Source of the DNA: Petrosia ficiformis
Taxonomy: Eukaryota; Porifera; Demospongiae; Haplosclerida; Petrosiidae
DNA length: 64,000 nucleotides
Assembly (NCBI GenBank): GCA_947044365.1
Contig: OX345640.1
Coordinates: 6,064,001 to 6,128,000 of the forward strand
Reading direction: 5' to 3'
Under the pieces are notes generated by a model. That model worked only from the letters and a program-made list of their open reading frames with translations. It had not been told where the DNA came from and searched no databases. The number at the start of each line of letters is the position of its first letter. The stretch's first letter is position 1. The translations under genes and the position numbers were made by a program. Shown piece by piece: positions 10,693 through 24,402 of this stretch.

Positions 10693-13600
10693 TTAGCTTT
10701 CACAAACCTGAGATTTTTTTCGCTCTACTTCTTTCTTTCGGAAAAGTACTTTCGTCAATAGCATAATATGTTGCCATTTCATCATAGTAAGTAGAGTTAC
10801 CAGTGGTAACAATGCAAAGGTGAAAATTGCAGACACACAAGACAGACGAGTATAACTGTATTTCTCTAGTTCATCTTTACTACATGTAGTCATATCATTC
10901 TCTTTGTCCAAAATGTATCCTGGTAGTTCACATAAGAAATTAAGATTAAGCGCTGAGTTACGTTTTGCTTGTGCACTGACTAAAAGAGTGAAGTAAATTC
11001 CATTGAGTGCAGTCACACAACCCACAATAAATAAAATCAAAAGTATCTTTTTTTCTGCTTTATTGATGACAGCATCTTTTCTCCATATAGACCAGCCAAA
11101 CCTCTAAAATATTGAATGCAAATACAGACACTCAACATGAATCTTCAACTTGCATGCATGGTGTAAATTTATACATAATTATGCCAATTTTTAGGTGGTA
11201 AAATACTTCCTTCTTATTGTTATCATTATATATGCTATTGACTACTGAAATAAGTTAGAACTTACAACAATAATAAAATATTAATTGAAACTGTTTTTTT
11301 TTAATTCTTATTTCCAATGTTTTTTCTGAATGGTGGAATATTTGTTTGGTAGATTGCAGAAATAGCGGTATACGTTATATATCATATGAAATTAGACAAT
11401 TGTAAAAATTGAATTACACGTCAAGTTTTACAGCATAATTTTATACATAGGTACAATTACGAGGCTTCTTTGTCATTGAAGATCAGTATTTTGTATATAT
11501 CAATTATTTAAGAATTGATTATCATTCCCTTTCACTTACAGATGATGAGTATTTTATATTTCACTTCCAGCATTGTCTATACAGTCCCACAGGAAGTAGT
11601 ATCAGTCACAGTGTCAACCATTCAGCATTCCAATGCAAAATTACATAAGTAGCATACAATGGATTTAATAAATTAAATTTATTAAAGCACTCTCTCCTTT
11701 CAGTAACAGTTTGTTGATCTGAGCCTCTGAGGACACAAATGTGCATACACAATTAAATTCCATGTGGCTAAATGGAGTCCAATTCAAGGGTTTACTATTC
11801 ATGGCGTATGCAGACATTGAGCAGTATCAGAACAATAAATTCATGCCAAGTATGCAGCAAAAGCGTTGCTTATTATGTATTCATGAAGTACTAATTAATG
11901 GATGACTGCAATGGGTGGCTTTCTTTTGACAGATTCATAAATTATTAAATCTTCATTTGTTTTGATTTATAACATGCTTAGTTGGAGTAAAAAAAAAAAG
12001 CTATAGATGTCAAAACCAAGCTTCAGTACTGCCAAAAACATAGTCTGCCCTGAGGGCGAGTACTTTAGTCCAGATTACGAGGGTGTACCAATGAGGTGGT
12101 GGCATATCGGCATTCTATTGTCCAAAATGCCCATGCTTTGTTGGATGTGGTTGGGTGGTGTGCACTTTGATTCAAGTGTCCACCCTTTGATGTTACTTAG
12201 AGCACTTAAAATAGCATGTTGATGTATGAGTAATGTGTATACTTGCTTTCCAGTTAGTGAAAGCCACAACTACAAGCTTAAAACCCACCCACATTGACCT
12301 CACACTCCCATTTGGTGTCACACGACAATTCTCACACTACAAAAGAATGATAGAATTGTTCATCATTTTTTAAATCAATAACATCCATAAAATTCATTAC
12401 GATTGAATATCTGTCACAATGAAATTTGTTTGCATAATATTATAATTATTGCTTACCATTTGAATTTGAAAGAATATGATCGTAAAAAGGAACATACCAA
12501 GACTGCAGAGAAATACTGAAGTAAATATTACATAGCTGAAGTTGAATGTATCATGTCTTGATGTACAATACAATGTTGGAAAGCCACTTTGAACTGGGAA
12601 AAAATCTTTATTAGTTGTTATTGTGATAATGAATGGTAATACAAAAATGATAACTATATGGAAAGAGAATGCATAACATAATAATATTATTTATAAATGC
12701 GGAGTATAATATATATTAAAACACTGCAACTGCAAGTTACCAGCAGCTACTATATGACATATCTAGTAAACATTGGATGGCAAATACTACTTATACTGAT
12801 TTTTAGTATAATGTTCTTACCTAATACAGGAACTAAGGCATGGATCCATTTGTCTAAATTTTGATGTAGACGTGCGTTAATTGGAAACAGTATTTTCCAA
12901 AACATCACAGCCACCATTATAATCCATATCAGTGCTGTACTAGGGCTAATGATAATTAACACACCTAAAAAATTAAAATAATTCTTGTATGGATTATGGA
13001 TTATTAACTTAACAATCTAGATATCATTATCTGATTTGCTATATAAATGGATGCCTAGCTGTGTACGAACCCTCAACACAACTGTTAAGGTAAATAGCAC
13101 GTGTCTCTGTGAATACTGAATCAAGACTATTTCACGTCACTATTTTTTTATAATTAATCAATTGGGCTTATTTGTGAAATTTATGCAAATGGGCTGAAAT
13201 GCCAGACTAAATATCAAAACTCAGTGCTACAATTATCATGGGCTAACAACACTAGTTGTAAACACAGAATTTATCTCTTTTTGCTGCCAACCAAATAGTG
13301 AAAACTAAATACGCTAAAGTATTTATTGAGATCCCATTAAAGTAACAATTTGTTTTATTGCTATTATTTGTGGTATTATCTGGATGAAGAGTAGAACTTC
13401 GTGTTTTGGGTGTATGTTAGTCAGATATTGCAGACAACCCTGCATCAAGGTTGTTTTGGGAGAGTATATAGCATACAGCGCTTGTATACATATGTTTGAA
13501 TGTTGTGGCTACGTAGCTTTCATGTTACATGAGCTTAAGGTATGGCAAGATGTGTAATTATAGAGTGGTTAACAGGTTGAATGGTTAAGTTAATCCAAGC

Positions 13601-16600
13601 TATACCAAATCATACAGTTTACACTAAAAGTTAGACCTGGTACTTAACCATGGGTGCGTTTCAGTGCCAGCCCTGGTCAACTGTTGAGCCTAGCCTTGAT
13701 TTATAACTTACACTTGATTTTTAACCCTACATCAGTCCTACGCTACAGTTAACTGTGCTATTAAGACAGACAATACACTGTAAAAAGTAATAGGTTATTT
13801 TAACATTCAGTTGGTCACAGATGTTTCAATGCCGACTTGTTTTTCCTGCAAGGTAGTAATTTCATTTGATCTTCATCTATATATTGGCTAGTAATAAAGC
13901 ACTTGTTATAATTATGAAATAACAATTAAAATATATAGCATAGTATTATGGTATATTATTAGTGAAAACGAAAGATGTTACTTGTTTACTCCAGAATAAT
14001 ACATATAATTACGTACAAAATGTAATAGCAAATAACATCATTTGCATAATTATATGTACTCCATAGATGTTTGACACTCAGTGCATGTACGTAATTACTA
14101 TGGGATTTACATATTATATGATTGAAGTACATGTTCCTTGGATTGTTTTTGCTACCATTCTTTATTATGGCATGTACCTTATTCATCTATGCATGGCGAG
14201 AGTTATAATAATTATTCAAAACATGTTTGTGAATTGTGGTAGCTTGTGTAATTCCTTGCACACAGAAGTACATACATGAGAGATAATGTTTGTGTATCAT
14301 GTTCTTGATCACATTATATTCTTATAAACGTGTATTTGCACATGATAAACATGTATATCATAGGACCTGATATAACACAGTAAGCACTGGGTTGTTGTAA
14401 ACTTTTTATAAGGTCATCATCAGAACACACTAAAGTTCTCCCACTTAGCAAGTTAATTAAAATGCATAAAGCTATAAGGATGAAGAAGAAAGTTGCAACT
14501 GAATAAATTGTGAACAAAAGGGTGGTAACTCACGCCATATTGAAAACGGCACAATAATGTACACAGGTAGAACAGATGGAAAACTCAACCTGTAGTAGAA
14601 TATTAGTATATTAGTCACACCATTTGTTTGAAAGAGAAAAGGCCTTGTGGCAGATGTATTTAGTTTAGATTTCCTATTAAGTAGATGTGGTAGATGTGCT
14701 GCTGAAAATGTGATATTCAAAGCACATGCTACTAATTTCTTGCTGCTTCCAATTTCTGTAAGTGTGTGAAATTGATACTCTATTGTCCATATGCACTATG
14801 ATGTCTATGACAAAATGTGGTTGGATCATGTTAGGCATTTTGCACAGACCATTGAGATATAAGACTATAAATTGTATTTAAACTAAACTGGACTCACATT
14901 GTCTTTCTATTAATGCAGACAAAAAGAAGAAAAAGGAAAATAACAATTATGTTGGAAATTGTAGAAAAGTAATTGACACCAATTGCAGATGCTGCAGTGC
15001 TCTGATATATTTGTTCAAACTGACTACAGTGTGGTTGACATGTGTAGTTCAGTAGATAAAACCCATCAGCACATGTTATATTCAGAAAATTAACTGAAAA
15101 AAAGTTAAATTACATTAAAGTACAAAATATGTAATAATATCACAATCAAAGGAAATGAACAAACATATACCTGTTGGAAGAGTTGCTAAGTCAAGCAACG
15201 TTTCATTTGGCAAAACTGAATCGCACTCCTCTAGTAAATAACTGTTTATATTCCATTCTCCTGACTATGATTAGAAATACATCATAATGATAAGGCATTT
15301 TAAGATAATTAACCCTCACCTGCGCGTAAGCGGAGCGGAGGGATACTGTAATCAAATTTTAACACTGCGCTTGTAATCTTATACTATATATATAGCTACC
15401 AGGACTTGGAGTGTAAGTTGTAATGCACACACACAAACATAACATAATATCAGTATAATAATTGTAATAATTATTATTACAGTCAAATATTGTCTGCAAT
15501 TATTTCCTTGTCAGTGACTGAATCATTCTCAAGTTGTTTTCCAAATGTCACTTATGGCTTGGGTTTTGCACTGCGAGTGTGAGTGCATTCATTATAATTA
15601 TAATTATTACATAGTCTTTACTGTCCCAGAAAAAGTAACATTCTATTGTTAAACTTACCATGTCAAGATCTTCATTAGATACTGGATGTACCAGTAAACA
15701 AATTACTGGTAATAATGCATCTAAACACATAGGATGATCTGTGTATATCTGTTTAACTATACAGTAAAAGAATTGGAATGATACCAAATTGCATAGCTCT
15801 GTTTCAGTTCCAAAGTCAATTTTGATGTCAGTTATAAAAATTGATTTGTAATTTCAACCAATTATTTTTTTATAACAACTATGTGATAAATGAGCAATAG
15901 AAATCATTCCACAGATGTGGTATACTAAACTATAGTACTTAGCATACATTACTTGACAATTATATATATAGCACACATAGATATGCAATAAGCATAATCT
16001 CTTGGCAATGGTATTCTATTGTATGGATTGCTTATTAAAGTCAATATCCAGGAACATGAGCTAACATGTTAACATGATAAGAAAAACCAACTGAGCTGAA
16101 AAATATTTGAATTGTTGTACAAGACAAAAAATGGATATTAGATGATTGTTGTTCACATTCATCATAACAGAAAACTGTTCTTCATTTAGTTTGTAAATTG
16201 TAATGACCAACAATTTTTAAATCACTTCTGTTGTAAAATAGGGGAGAAAAGGTGCCTGCCTGTTCAGTAGAGTTTATTCATTTTTTGTTCTTCATATAAT
16301 GTATTAACCTTATGGCATCAAACTATACACTACAGGACCAGAGACGGTATTTTCAAAATGGAGTGACTGACAAAGATTGCATGGTGGCATGACAATGGTG
16401 GCTGCATCATAGTTGACAGTGTGTGGGAGGGGGTGTCCCCCCTCCAGTGTGAAGCACAGAAGCTAAATACTCATCAACGATGTTCTATTTATACACTTAT
16501 ATAATACAAGAAAAATAAAAAACATTTTCACTTAAATGAAAGAAGATGTAGGGATGTTAAAACCCAAAAAGCATGTGAACAAGGTTGGGAAGCTAACATA

Positions 16601-19600
16601 CGACTCAAAATTAAACAAACTACTTCCATATAACGATACATAAGTACTTACGCCACTATAAAGCAAAATACAGAGCTGTACTTATGTAGGTTTTAACATC
16701 CCTACATCTTCTTTCATTTTAGTGAAAATATTTTTTATTATTCTTGTTTCCATTGTTTTTTATTTCTTATAATGATGTGAACATGTTTTGTAGATAGCAG
16801 AAATACTGGTGTAAGTTATATATCATATGAAAACATACAATCATAAATTCATTAAAATTTGTGCATCAATGAAGGTCAGTCTTTTTTATATAATCAATTA
16901 TTTATGCATTAACATTCTCTTTCACTTACAGATGATTCCCTATTTCACTTACAGCACTGTCTGCAGTCCTAGTGTCAGTCTCTGTGTCAACCATTCAGTA
17001 TTCCAGTACTTATCATAGTAATATTATTATATAATGGCTTTAATATTAAAAATTATTATATTCATTATTATAAGAATGTATTTGCTCACAAATGTTATAA
17101 CTATGCTTATGATTCCAATGCAACAAGCACTTTCTCCTTTTTAGCTTTCATGTTCTGAGTATACATAATTAAATTTCACATGGCTCGATTAATGAATACA
17201 CTTATGTAAATGGCGTCCAATTCGAGATCCAATCTTTGTGGTCGTGGGGACTCTCTTCTTTCATAGTATCTAAAGATATCTTCTCGATAATTGTAGACCA
17301 GAATTTTACTATGAATGCGACTGGAATGGTGCTAGAATCATTGTGATAGTTCAACAAACAAAAAAACGATTTGTCTGGAAAATAATAGTAATAATAATAT
17401 GAAGATTTTGCCAGTTTTGCTACTTGCAATTGAAACTTGTGGGCAGCCATTTTTTCTCCATGCCATCCCTACATAGAGAGTACTACCATATTCTCTGATA
17501 CAGTGATGTGACAATGTATATGGTTATAAAGTTGTTAGGGTGGTGGGGCTCAGTTCCCCTACTTTATAAAATGGGGGTGGGAACTCTCTTCCACTGCATT
17601 ACATATCAGTTCGCATCCATTATTAAGTTCATTTGTGAATGTAAATCTTTAGTAGAAACAAATGTTCAGGTGCTTATTTAAGTGTTTTACGACAAACATG
17701 TTTGTTTATAAACCACAAAATGTAAACAACATAGTAAGTAGATAGATATTTTACCACCACACACATGACTTTCTCAGAATTAATTGCATGTGCAGACTGT
17801 CAAGGTTTCTTGTTTATATTTTTCTTTTTATCAAACTTGAATATGTGACCGTGGATGAAACAAGTGTATATAGAGAAAAAAAAATCCCTATGATTGCTTT
17901 ACAAATTTAAGTGAAGATAAAAGTATCCCTATGACTGCTTTGTGGTATCCAGCATTCAGTAATCATGGCTAACTTTATGATGCCTGAAACACATCAGCCA
18001 TTTATAGTTATTATTTTGATTATCTACTCTGTTTACCTTTTAAAGAACCTTGCAGAACTTAAAGAATATATTTCAGGTAGGATAGCTAGCTATTTGTTCC
18101 AGTTTCTACGCAAGCTACACAGTTTTCTTTCTGCTGGGGTCATTAGAGCTTGATGGCGTGTTCTATTACGCACCACGCCCATTAATTGACCGAGCCCCCG
18201 GGAACATGTAACTTCCTTAATTAACTACGTATACAACGCATACTCGCGTAGGTGACAAAGAATATAGTTCGAACCCGTGGGAAAGCAATCAACCTTATTT
18301 TTTCATATTTTTGAAGTCCTTGGTATGTCAGCTATGCTGTGGTGAAAACTGTTTTGCTATCTCACAAAGTGTTACCAAGTTAGACCTTTTAAACATGTAT
18401 AACACGTTTTTAATTAAATAATTGCCGTATATTCCCGATTACGAGATATCAGATGACCACCAGTGAACACATTGGGTTGCCATTATAACTGTTGAAGATG
18501 CAGTCAGGCGTGACCTGACCCTTGCGTTTACGTAAGTAGGGTCAGGAACTGCAACATACACTGAACTTGCGCAGTAGGCAGGAAGTGACATCATAACAGT
18601 TATAACTATGGAAGTAGTAAGTGATTTTAATTTGCCAACCCATTAGGTTATTCTTCAAAAGAAGAGCAAAGGAAGGTATTATGTAGCTTTGTTGGCAGTG
18701 AGGTCGTTTTTGCTGTTCTGCCCACTGGTTATAGCAAATTTCTGTGTTACCAGTGCTTGCCATTTATTTTTGATAGTCTCAGAACAGATGGATTGTAGTC
18801 TGTCATTCTTGTTATCAGCCCTCTGGTAGCTATAGTAAAGGATCAGGTCAGAAAGCATCTTTTTTGGGGTAATCATGATGGTCATATGCATACTGTTTGA
18901 TTAGCAGCTGATTTATCTCTACATCAACATTCAATTCCTCAAAACGCTCCACTACTAACCTTTTCCAAACTTGTATAAGTCTTGGAGTAAGAAGGTTTTA
19001 GTATATTACATCTGTTTGCTGTCTGTGAGGTAATATCTTTTCTGAAACCAAAACATAAGATGCCTTGAGCTCCACCTGTACAGCAAGTATAATATAATTA
19101 GTATAGAGTTCAATTGGAAATAATAATTTTATTAGTCACCAAAATTATACTTCCAATTAAACACTGTACTATTTACAAAAAGGCGTGGCTGATTATTGAT
19201 TGTTCAGAATGGTCTCCAGATAGTTGAAAACAAAGAATCAGTCAAGCAACTGTGAGAGAGAAGATTTGGTTTATGACTAGAGTAGATGTTGTTGCAGCAG
19301 ATGGTACAGTAGCCATTTATTTCCAGCAGTTCTATAAGATGTATGGATAGCTGTCCCCTAAATATATTAATTTTTCCGATCATAGGTGTGTCCGAGTTTC
19401 ATTTTTGCAAGCTTATAACTCCAAGACCAAGCAAGTGATCATCATGAAACTTGTTATGCAGGGATATTACTTAGTGTACTTTCTTACTATGGTGTAGCAT
19501 TTCCAGTTGTAGTGGTAGAAAGAGTGCTATAGCGTCCGAGTATGGGCAGTGTCTGACAATTGACACTTTAGTCTACTGATAATTATTAAATTTGCCCATA

Positions 19601-22600
19601 AGGTTGATCTTCTCATCCGCTAGCGGTCACATATTATAATGGAATTAATATAGTATAATACATAATAACCAAAGTTTGTAAAGTGCATGGTCTAAATATA
19701 GGCTTCTTCCATAATTACTTGTTCACAGCTGAGTAATAATTATGGAGTGATATGTATATATTTTGGAATACCTGATATATTTTGGAACACATATCCAACT
19801 TCAGGATTAGAAGTTTGCCTGTCTTGAAGATTGTTTGAGTATGGACGACAGATCTGATTAATATCTATCTCGTCCTACAGTAGTATACATTATAGAAGTG
19901 ACATTACTGAAAATGACTTCATTTTCTTCCATATTAACAGCAATTTGTAGACAATAATTAGACAGAATCCAATAGACATGCATTTTGTTCATGATAAACA
20001 ATAATGTATAATTACTGATGATTCACTGCAAAAAAAAGTTACAGATAACTAATTTATAGTGGTTAGTACAGGATTTAACAATTAATTGGTTGTTCCGATT
20101 ACATACACCTAATGCCACAGATACTTTGTACTAATAGTATTTGAAGCACTAAAGTACATGTAATTGTATCCGGCCATGAAAAGGCTTTGGTGATTGTATC
20201 TGGCCATAAATTTGTAAAAACATAATTTAATTTATACCTTCCAATACTTGGTACACATTATGTTATAGTAAACATACATGCATGTAGCCACAACTTCCTC
20301 TATATATGACAATTGACAATCTAAATTGAAACTCATTCTATTCCTTACAACTGTACTAACCAATAAAATTTGAACAATTTATTTTTTGCAGTTTTAATTA
20401 ATTATATAGCTAATAATTAAATAATAATAATTAGAATTCAATTGTTGTTAGTATAATAATTACGTAAGATACGGTCTAAATTCTACTAGGTATAGTAACT
20501 AAATTGTTAAAATAACTAAGTAATGGTTAGTATAATTATATCACTTTCAAAGTATTACTTTATTTTAACTGTTTTACTATGCTTTACTATGACATGTAGT
20601 TTATTATACTAGTCAATATAAGATCAAATCAACCTATATAATACTTTTGAACATTACCTAGCAAGAAAAACAAATCAGTATTAATGAAGTTATACCCTGG
20701 CAAACATAATTTTTAAAAATTGACTAATGTATTGGTTAGTAGAGTTATGTGAAGGTTGTTATGACTGCACGGTGACATATATAAATACACGTGTACTAAT
20801 TATAATTCGTAATTGCAATTTCAGTTTCCCTTTTTTTTGCATCTAATATGAGATACACTGCAAAAACACAATGGTTAAAATAACTACTTTATTGTGTTAG
20901 TACAGTTGCAAGGATTTAACAATTAGTTGGTTGTTCAGAATACATACATCTTATACCACAGATACTTTGTGCTAATTATATTCAATTATAGTTGAATCAC
21001 TATAATTTTAGGGTGCTGTCTACTCACATTTCATGTCAAAGATTTAGTATAATTTATACTAAAGTACATGTAATTGTATCTGACCATCAAAGGGGTTTGT
21101 AAACCCGCAAACACATAATTTAATTTATACCTTCCAATACTTGGTGCACATTATGTTGTAGTAACATACATGCAACATCCTCTATGACAATTCACAATCT
21201 AAATTAAAACTCATGCTATTCCTTGCAACTGTACTAACCAATAAAATGGTTATTTTAACAATTTATTTTTTGCAGTGTATTATGTCAATGATATTTGGTA
21301 CAAGTATGTTATAACAACCTATATGACTAATTAAATTATAATGTGCATCCTTACAGTGATACAATGTAAAACTTAATGGGTTATTTTAACCCTCGTTTGG
21401 TTGCATGACTTTCAATACAATATTAATAACATGCTCCTGAGAATATAATATTATCTATATTAATTAGTATTATAAGTACATGCCATAATAAAGACTCCCA
21501 CAGTAGTTTAGATACAGCAAATATTATTTGTTATTATAAGTACTGCTTATTCTTAGGTGTAAAAATGGGAATGATTATAATACAGTGCAAATACACTACA
21601 TATTATACTTATATATAATACTATGCTAGATATACAGCTGTTTTGTTACTACACTGTATAAAAAAATAATAGGTTATTTTAACCTTTAAGTTGGTTAGAG
21701 GAGTTTAAATGTAAATCTATTTTCCTGATTGTTTTTCCTGTTAGGTAAAAGTACATGTCATAATAAACCATATGGTAACAAATATATTAATATAATGTAG
21801 CTATATACACAGCATAATATAATTATAAGTATAAACTGTGGTGTATTATTATATAGCATTCCAATTCTAACATCTGCGAAAACAACAGATGTTACTTACT
21901 AATTCAAGAGTAACTAGTATAATTATGTACATAAATTTCCAATTATAATAATAAATAACATCTGTCGTACTCCACAGAAATTTCAGAAGTTGGCAGATGT
22001 ACTAAGTGATTTACATATACTATGTTTGGAGTAGATTGCATTACTTTTGATACCCATTCTATATTATGGCATGTACCTTATATACTAATCAATAAATAAA
22101 TTACTACTTGTAAACATTACCTATAATATTATAACAAGAAAAGAAATCAATATTAATTTACATAGTCTGAGGAGTATACTATTAATATTGTATTGAAACT
22201 CACATAACCAAATGAGTGAAAATAACCCATTAATTTTTACAGTGTATGCCTTCTACACTAGTCAAAATAGATCAAGATGAAAATGAAACTAAAACTTATA
22301 CATATTGCCTATATATAGAATGAAAAACAAATTAACAGTGCGAAAAACAAAATTACAAACTCCTGTAACCAACTGATGATTACAATAACCTATTACTTTT
22401 CACAGTGTATATACACATATATATTATATGCAATTGTAAATTATTGGTTGTGCAGAATTTAACGCATGCCGAATGTTTATGCATATGCTAATCCCATAAT
22501 ATTTTTATCATTCATAATAATTATGCTGCATATTTAAGAACACAAATTTCATGAGTAACTTTAACACATCATGCAGGAACCCATATGCATAATAACATAC

Positions 22601-23164
22601 CTCAAGTTCCTTCTGTTCTGGTGTGAAATACACAATAAAAGTGTAAGAAAAAGAGCCAAAAAATAGCAAAGTCAAAATGATTATCCCAATGCACCACACT
22701 GCAAGTTTAAACTTGGTTTTATCCTGTGAAAATAAAATAACTGCATAATTGCTATCCTTTGGGTTAATTTATAACAGTTATTAGTAAGTTAATATTAACA
22801 TGGATATTACAGTACTATAATCGAAAATAATTATTAGAATGAACACAACATAAACTGGCAATCACACATACAGGATATACATAATTAAATTTAAAATAAA
22901 TTCCAATAAATTTCTTCCATGTGTCAAATTTGCACTAGTTATTAAATAGTATTTTACATGCTTATTAAACATGAAACAAATTATTGTGGAAGCTAACTCA
23001 GCTAAATTATGGTGAGTTTGATCACATGCATCATTTTATTCACAACCTAATAAAAGACATACAGTGCACAAATTAAAAATTACGAAATATCTCAAAAATA
23101 ATGTTGACACTGAAGATGAATCAGCAAAATCATGATTTGAAAAGGTATTATTATTGTTCACCAT
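10693..23164 (-). CDS. Frizzled-class (class F) seven-pass receptor, copy A
   Basis: Minus-strand exons inferred from conserved splice sites: ATG-only exon end 23162-23164; 22601-22723 (N-terminal membrane anchor); 19772-19874 and 15659-15756 (CRD); 15171-15264 (linker); 14898-15093 (linker Cys, TM1); 14534-14589 and 14367-14498 (TM2, split by a 35-nt intron); 12821-12964 (TM3); 12457-12653 (TM4-TM5); 10693-11103 (TM6-TM7, tail, stop). The ten main exons total 1554 nt, a whole number of codons, giving about 518 aa with Met. Frizzled-like marks are CRD pieces such as HPMCLDALLPVICLLVHPV, an Arg-Phe-Pro-like first intracellular loop, the loop cysteines (LVCSDDD, SAYC, LYCTS, LCELPG) and a TM3 of the form ALIWIIMVAVMFW. 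The C-terminus has no KTxxxW after TM7 (MMKWQHIMLLTKVLF). It could instead be Smoothened-like. Expected role: surface receptor for Wnt-like or other ligands, signalling route unknown. The ATG exon is an inference. Confidence 0.72.
14499..14533 (-). other. 35-nt intron within TM2 of receptor copy A
   Basis: On the minus strand the sequence TGGC is followed by GTGAGTTACC and ends TTTATTCAG before TTGCAACTTTC. Splicing restores the Frizzled TM2 frame (SIWLATFFFILIA); reading through gives a stop soon after. Copy C has a 34-nt equivalent at 40253-40286 (GTAAGTTATC...CTATTCAG). Copy B has both splice dinucleotides mutated and reads through in frame (30 nt at 30958-30987). An intron this short is near the lower limit for animals. 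Confidence 0.7.
16501..16748. mobile_element. Foldback MITE in intron of copy A
   Basis: Inverted arms of about 60 bp: 16501-16564 (ending GGGATGTTAAAACC) and 16690-16748 (starting GGTTTTAACATCCC). Both contain the AGAAGATGTAGGGATG core or its complement. It lies between CRD exons 1 and 2 of copy A. The borders are approximate and no target duplication was recognised. Confidence 0.7.
17200..17450 (-). repeat. Repeat with a protein-like conserved segment
   Basis: On the minus strand one frame reads VYNYREDIFRYYERRES, with RLDLELDAIYIS further on. The copy at 38945-39140 reads VYIYQDAIFRYYDRK, with FKLELDAMFIN further on. The copies sit in different introns of receptor copies A and C, so this is a dispersed element rather than a receptor exon. 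Amino-acid similarity is kept while the surrounding frame has stops. The family is unknown; a weak resemblance to an ABC-transporter linker was not convincing. Confidence 0.35.
20855..21278. mobile_element. Full-length MITE, CACTGCAAAA family
   Basis: Begins TACACTGCAAAAACAC and ends TTTATTTTTTGCAGTGTA, with arms extending about 60 bp (ATGGTTAAAATAAC ... GTTATTTTAACAATT; CAGTTGCAAGGA ... TTCCTTGCAACTG). The terminal TA on each side fits a TA target, as in Tc1/mariner-type elements. Partial relatives lie at 20030-20400, 45185-45250 and 50110-50180. It lies in an intron of receptor copy A. Confidence 0.7.
21651..22420. repeat. Fragments of a second MITE family (CACTGTAAAAA...GGTTATTTTAACC)
   Basis: Ends of the type CACTGTAAAAATTAATGGGTTATTTTAACC occur at 21651, 22228-22260 (reverse) and 22360-22410 (reverse). 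Others are at 13779, 21357, 30261 and 33655. Opposite-orientation pairs suggest elements of a few hundred bp. Borders of single elements were not resolved. Confidence 0.5.
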
Positions 23165-23430
23165 TCTCCACCAACGTTTACTCTCTGTTCTTGAATCATG
23201 TAACAGCAACGATTACAGTCTGGAAGAATTATAACGCACAGAATTTCGAGCAATTGCGTTACTGACTGACGGACGTGGGAGAATAATTACTGCGGAATAA
23301 CTAATTTTTAACCACACCCACCTTGATACTATCATGAGGTGTGGCTTCGTTACAACTGAAACCATAATCAAAGCAACATCAGAGGGTACACACTTGAATG
23401 AAAGCATCCAACAAAGCGTGGGCGTTGGAC
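23165..23430 (-). promoter_or_regulatory. Putative 5' UTR and promoter block of receptor copy A
   Basis: Sequence upstream of the ATG-only exon, shared with the other copies (7365-7600, 34178-34340, 45864-45930): CAACGATTACAGTCTG, CAGAATTTCGAGC and GCGTTACTGACTGAC in the plus-strand text. Conservation across copies while nearby intron sequence drifts suggests function, but the blocks also adjoin repeat arms (23340-23430). The start site of transcription cannot be seen. Confidence 0.35.
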
Positions 23431-23734
23431 ATTGGCAATAATAATTATTACAAAAAAGATTTGCATACTAAGTACAGGTATAGAAAATTTATCATGAATG
23501 CTATATCATTATATATATATATTATATATGTATATATGTACTGTATGTTGCCAGGTGGTTGCTGTGATTATTGAAGCACAATAAAAACATTGTGAAGTAA
23601 CCACAGCACAATATCTCAAGTGCAAGTGCGATATCTCAAGTACAAGTGCAATATTTTAATAGCATCCACTTAAAAATGAAAAGATAAATGAATATTAAAA
23701 TCACAATTGTCATTATTATAGAGTCTTAGCCTGA

Positions 23735-24275
23735 TGTGTAATTTGGCCCTGATAGACAATCACAGTACACCCTGAGAAATTCATCATTGGTAATTCCTGC
23801 AATGGAAAACGAGGAGGTGATGTAGGTTTATTTTCCTTAAACATCATTAAAGGATAAGCTAAATGTTGGACCTGTCTAAAAAACCAGACACTGAGGGTTC
23901 TGTAAACACATACACCGAAGCAAGCCAGTCAACAGCAAATAAATGGTTTTGATGTATATGGATTACCGTCCTTTTTCCTAGTTTCTGTTAAATACAATTT
24001 TAACCATTTACAAACTTCATTGGGATCGGTAGATTGGAATAAATCATCAGGAACCTGCTTGTAAACATCAATACTAAAAGCATCATTACGGCTCCTTTTT
24101 CACTCCAGGAAAATTGTCAGCGCCCACTTAGTGAAGGCAGCGGCATTTTTAGGTACAAATGTTGTAGTTAGAAAGTGCTCTTCATCTTCATCTATGAACT
24201 TACATCTATCTTCACCTTTAGCTTCTGCAGTGTCATATTCTTTTCCTGTTTTTCTTTTCCAAATTAAGCCTTGGC
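23735..24275 (-). pseudogene. Crypton-derived (DUF3504/ZMYM2-like) protein remnant
   Basis: The minus strand from about 24275 reads a region ending EDEEHFLTTTFVPKNAAAFT, then KWALTIFLE, a TGA stop where Trp is expected, KRSRNDAFSIDVYKQVPDD, and DPNEVCKWLKLYL followed by ETRKKDGNPYTSKPF. The pattern (VPKNT...W, KW...R, ETRK.DG.PY) matches the N-terminal part of the Crypton-derived domain of ZMYM2- and QRICH1-type proteins. The recombinase core is missing and a segment ending ELPMMNFSGCTVIVY follows near 23770, so there is an internal deletion. Non-functional as it stands. Confidence 0.6.
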
Positions 24276-24402
24276 CTCTTATATATTAACAGGTTCCTCA
24301 TTCCGTCATAATTCAATAGATAGCCACTTCTTTTCTAACTGGCTAACACAGCAAACACACTAATGACGGAATGACTGACTATTGCTGATGACGCAAAACA
24401 AA

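Noticed and set aside
17965..18153. Plus-strand frame with a hydrophobic helix and possible donor
   Set aside because: The matching region in copy B (33230-33380) does not keep the frame, so a real exon is unlikely.
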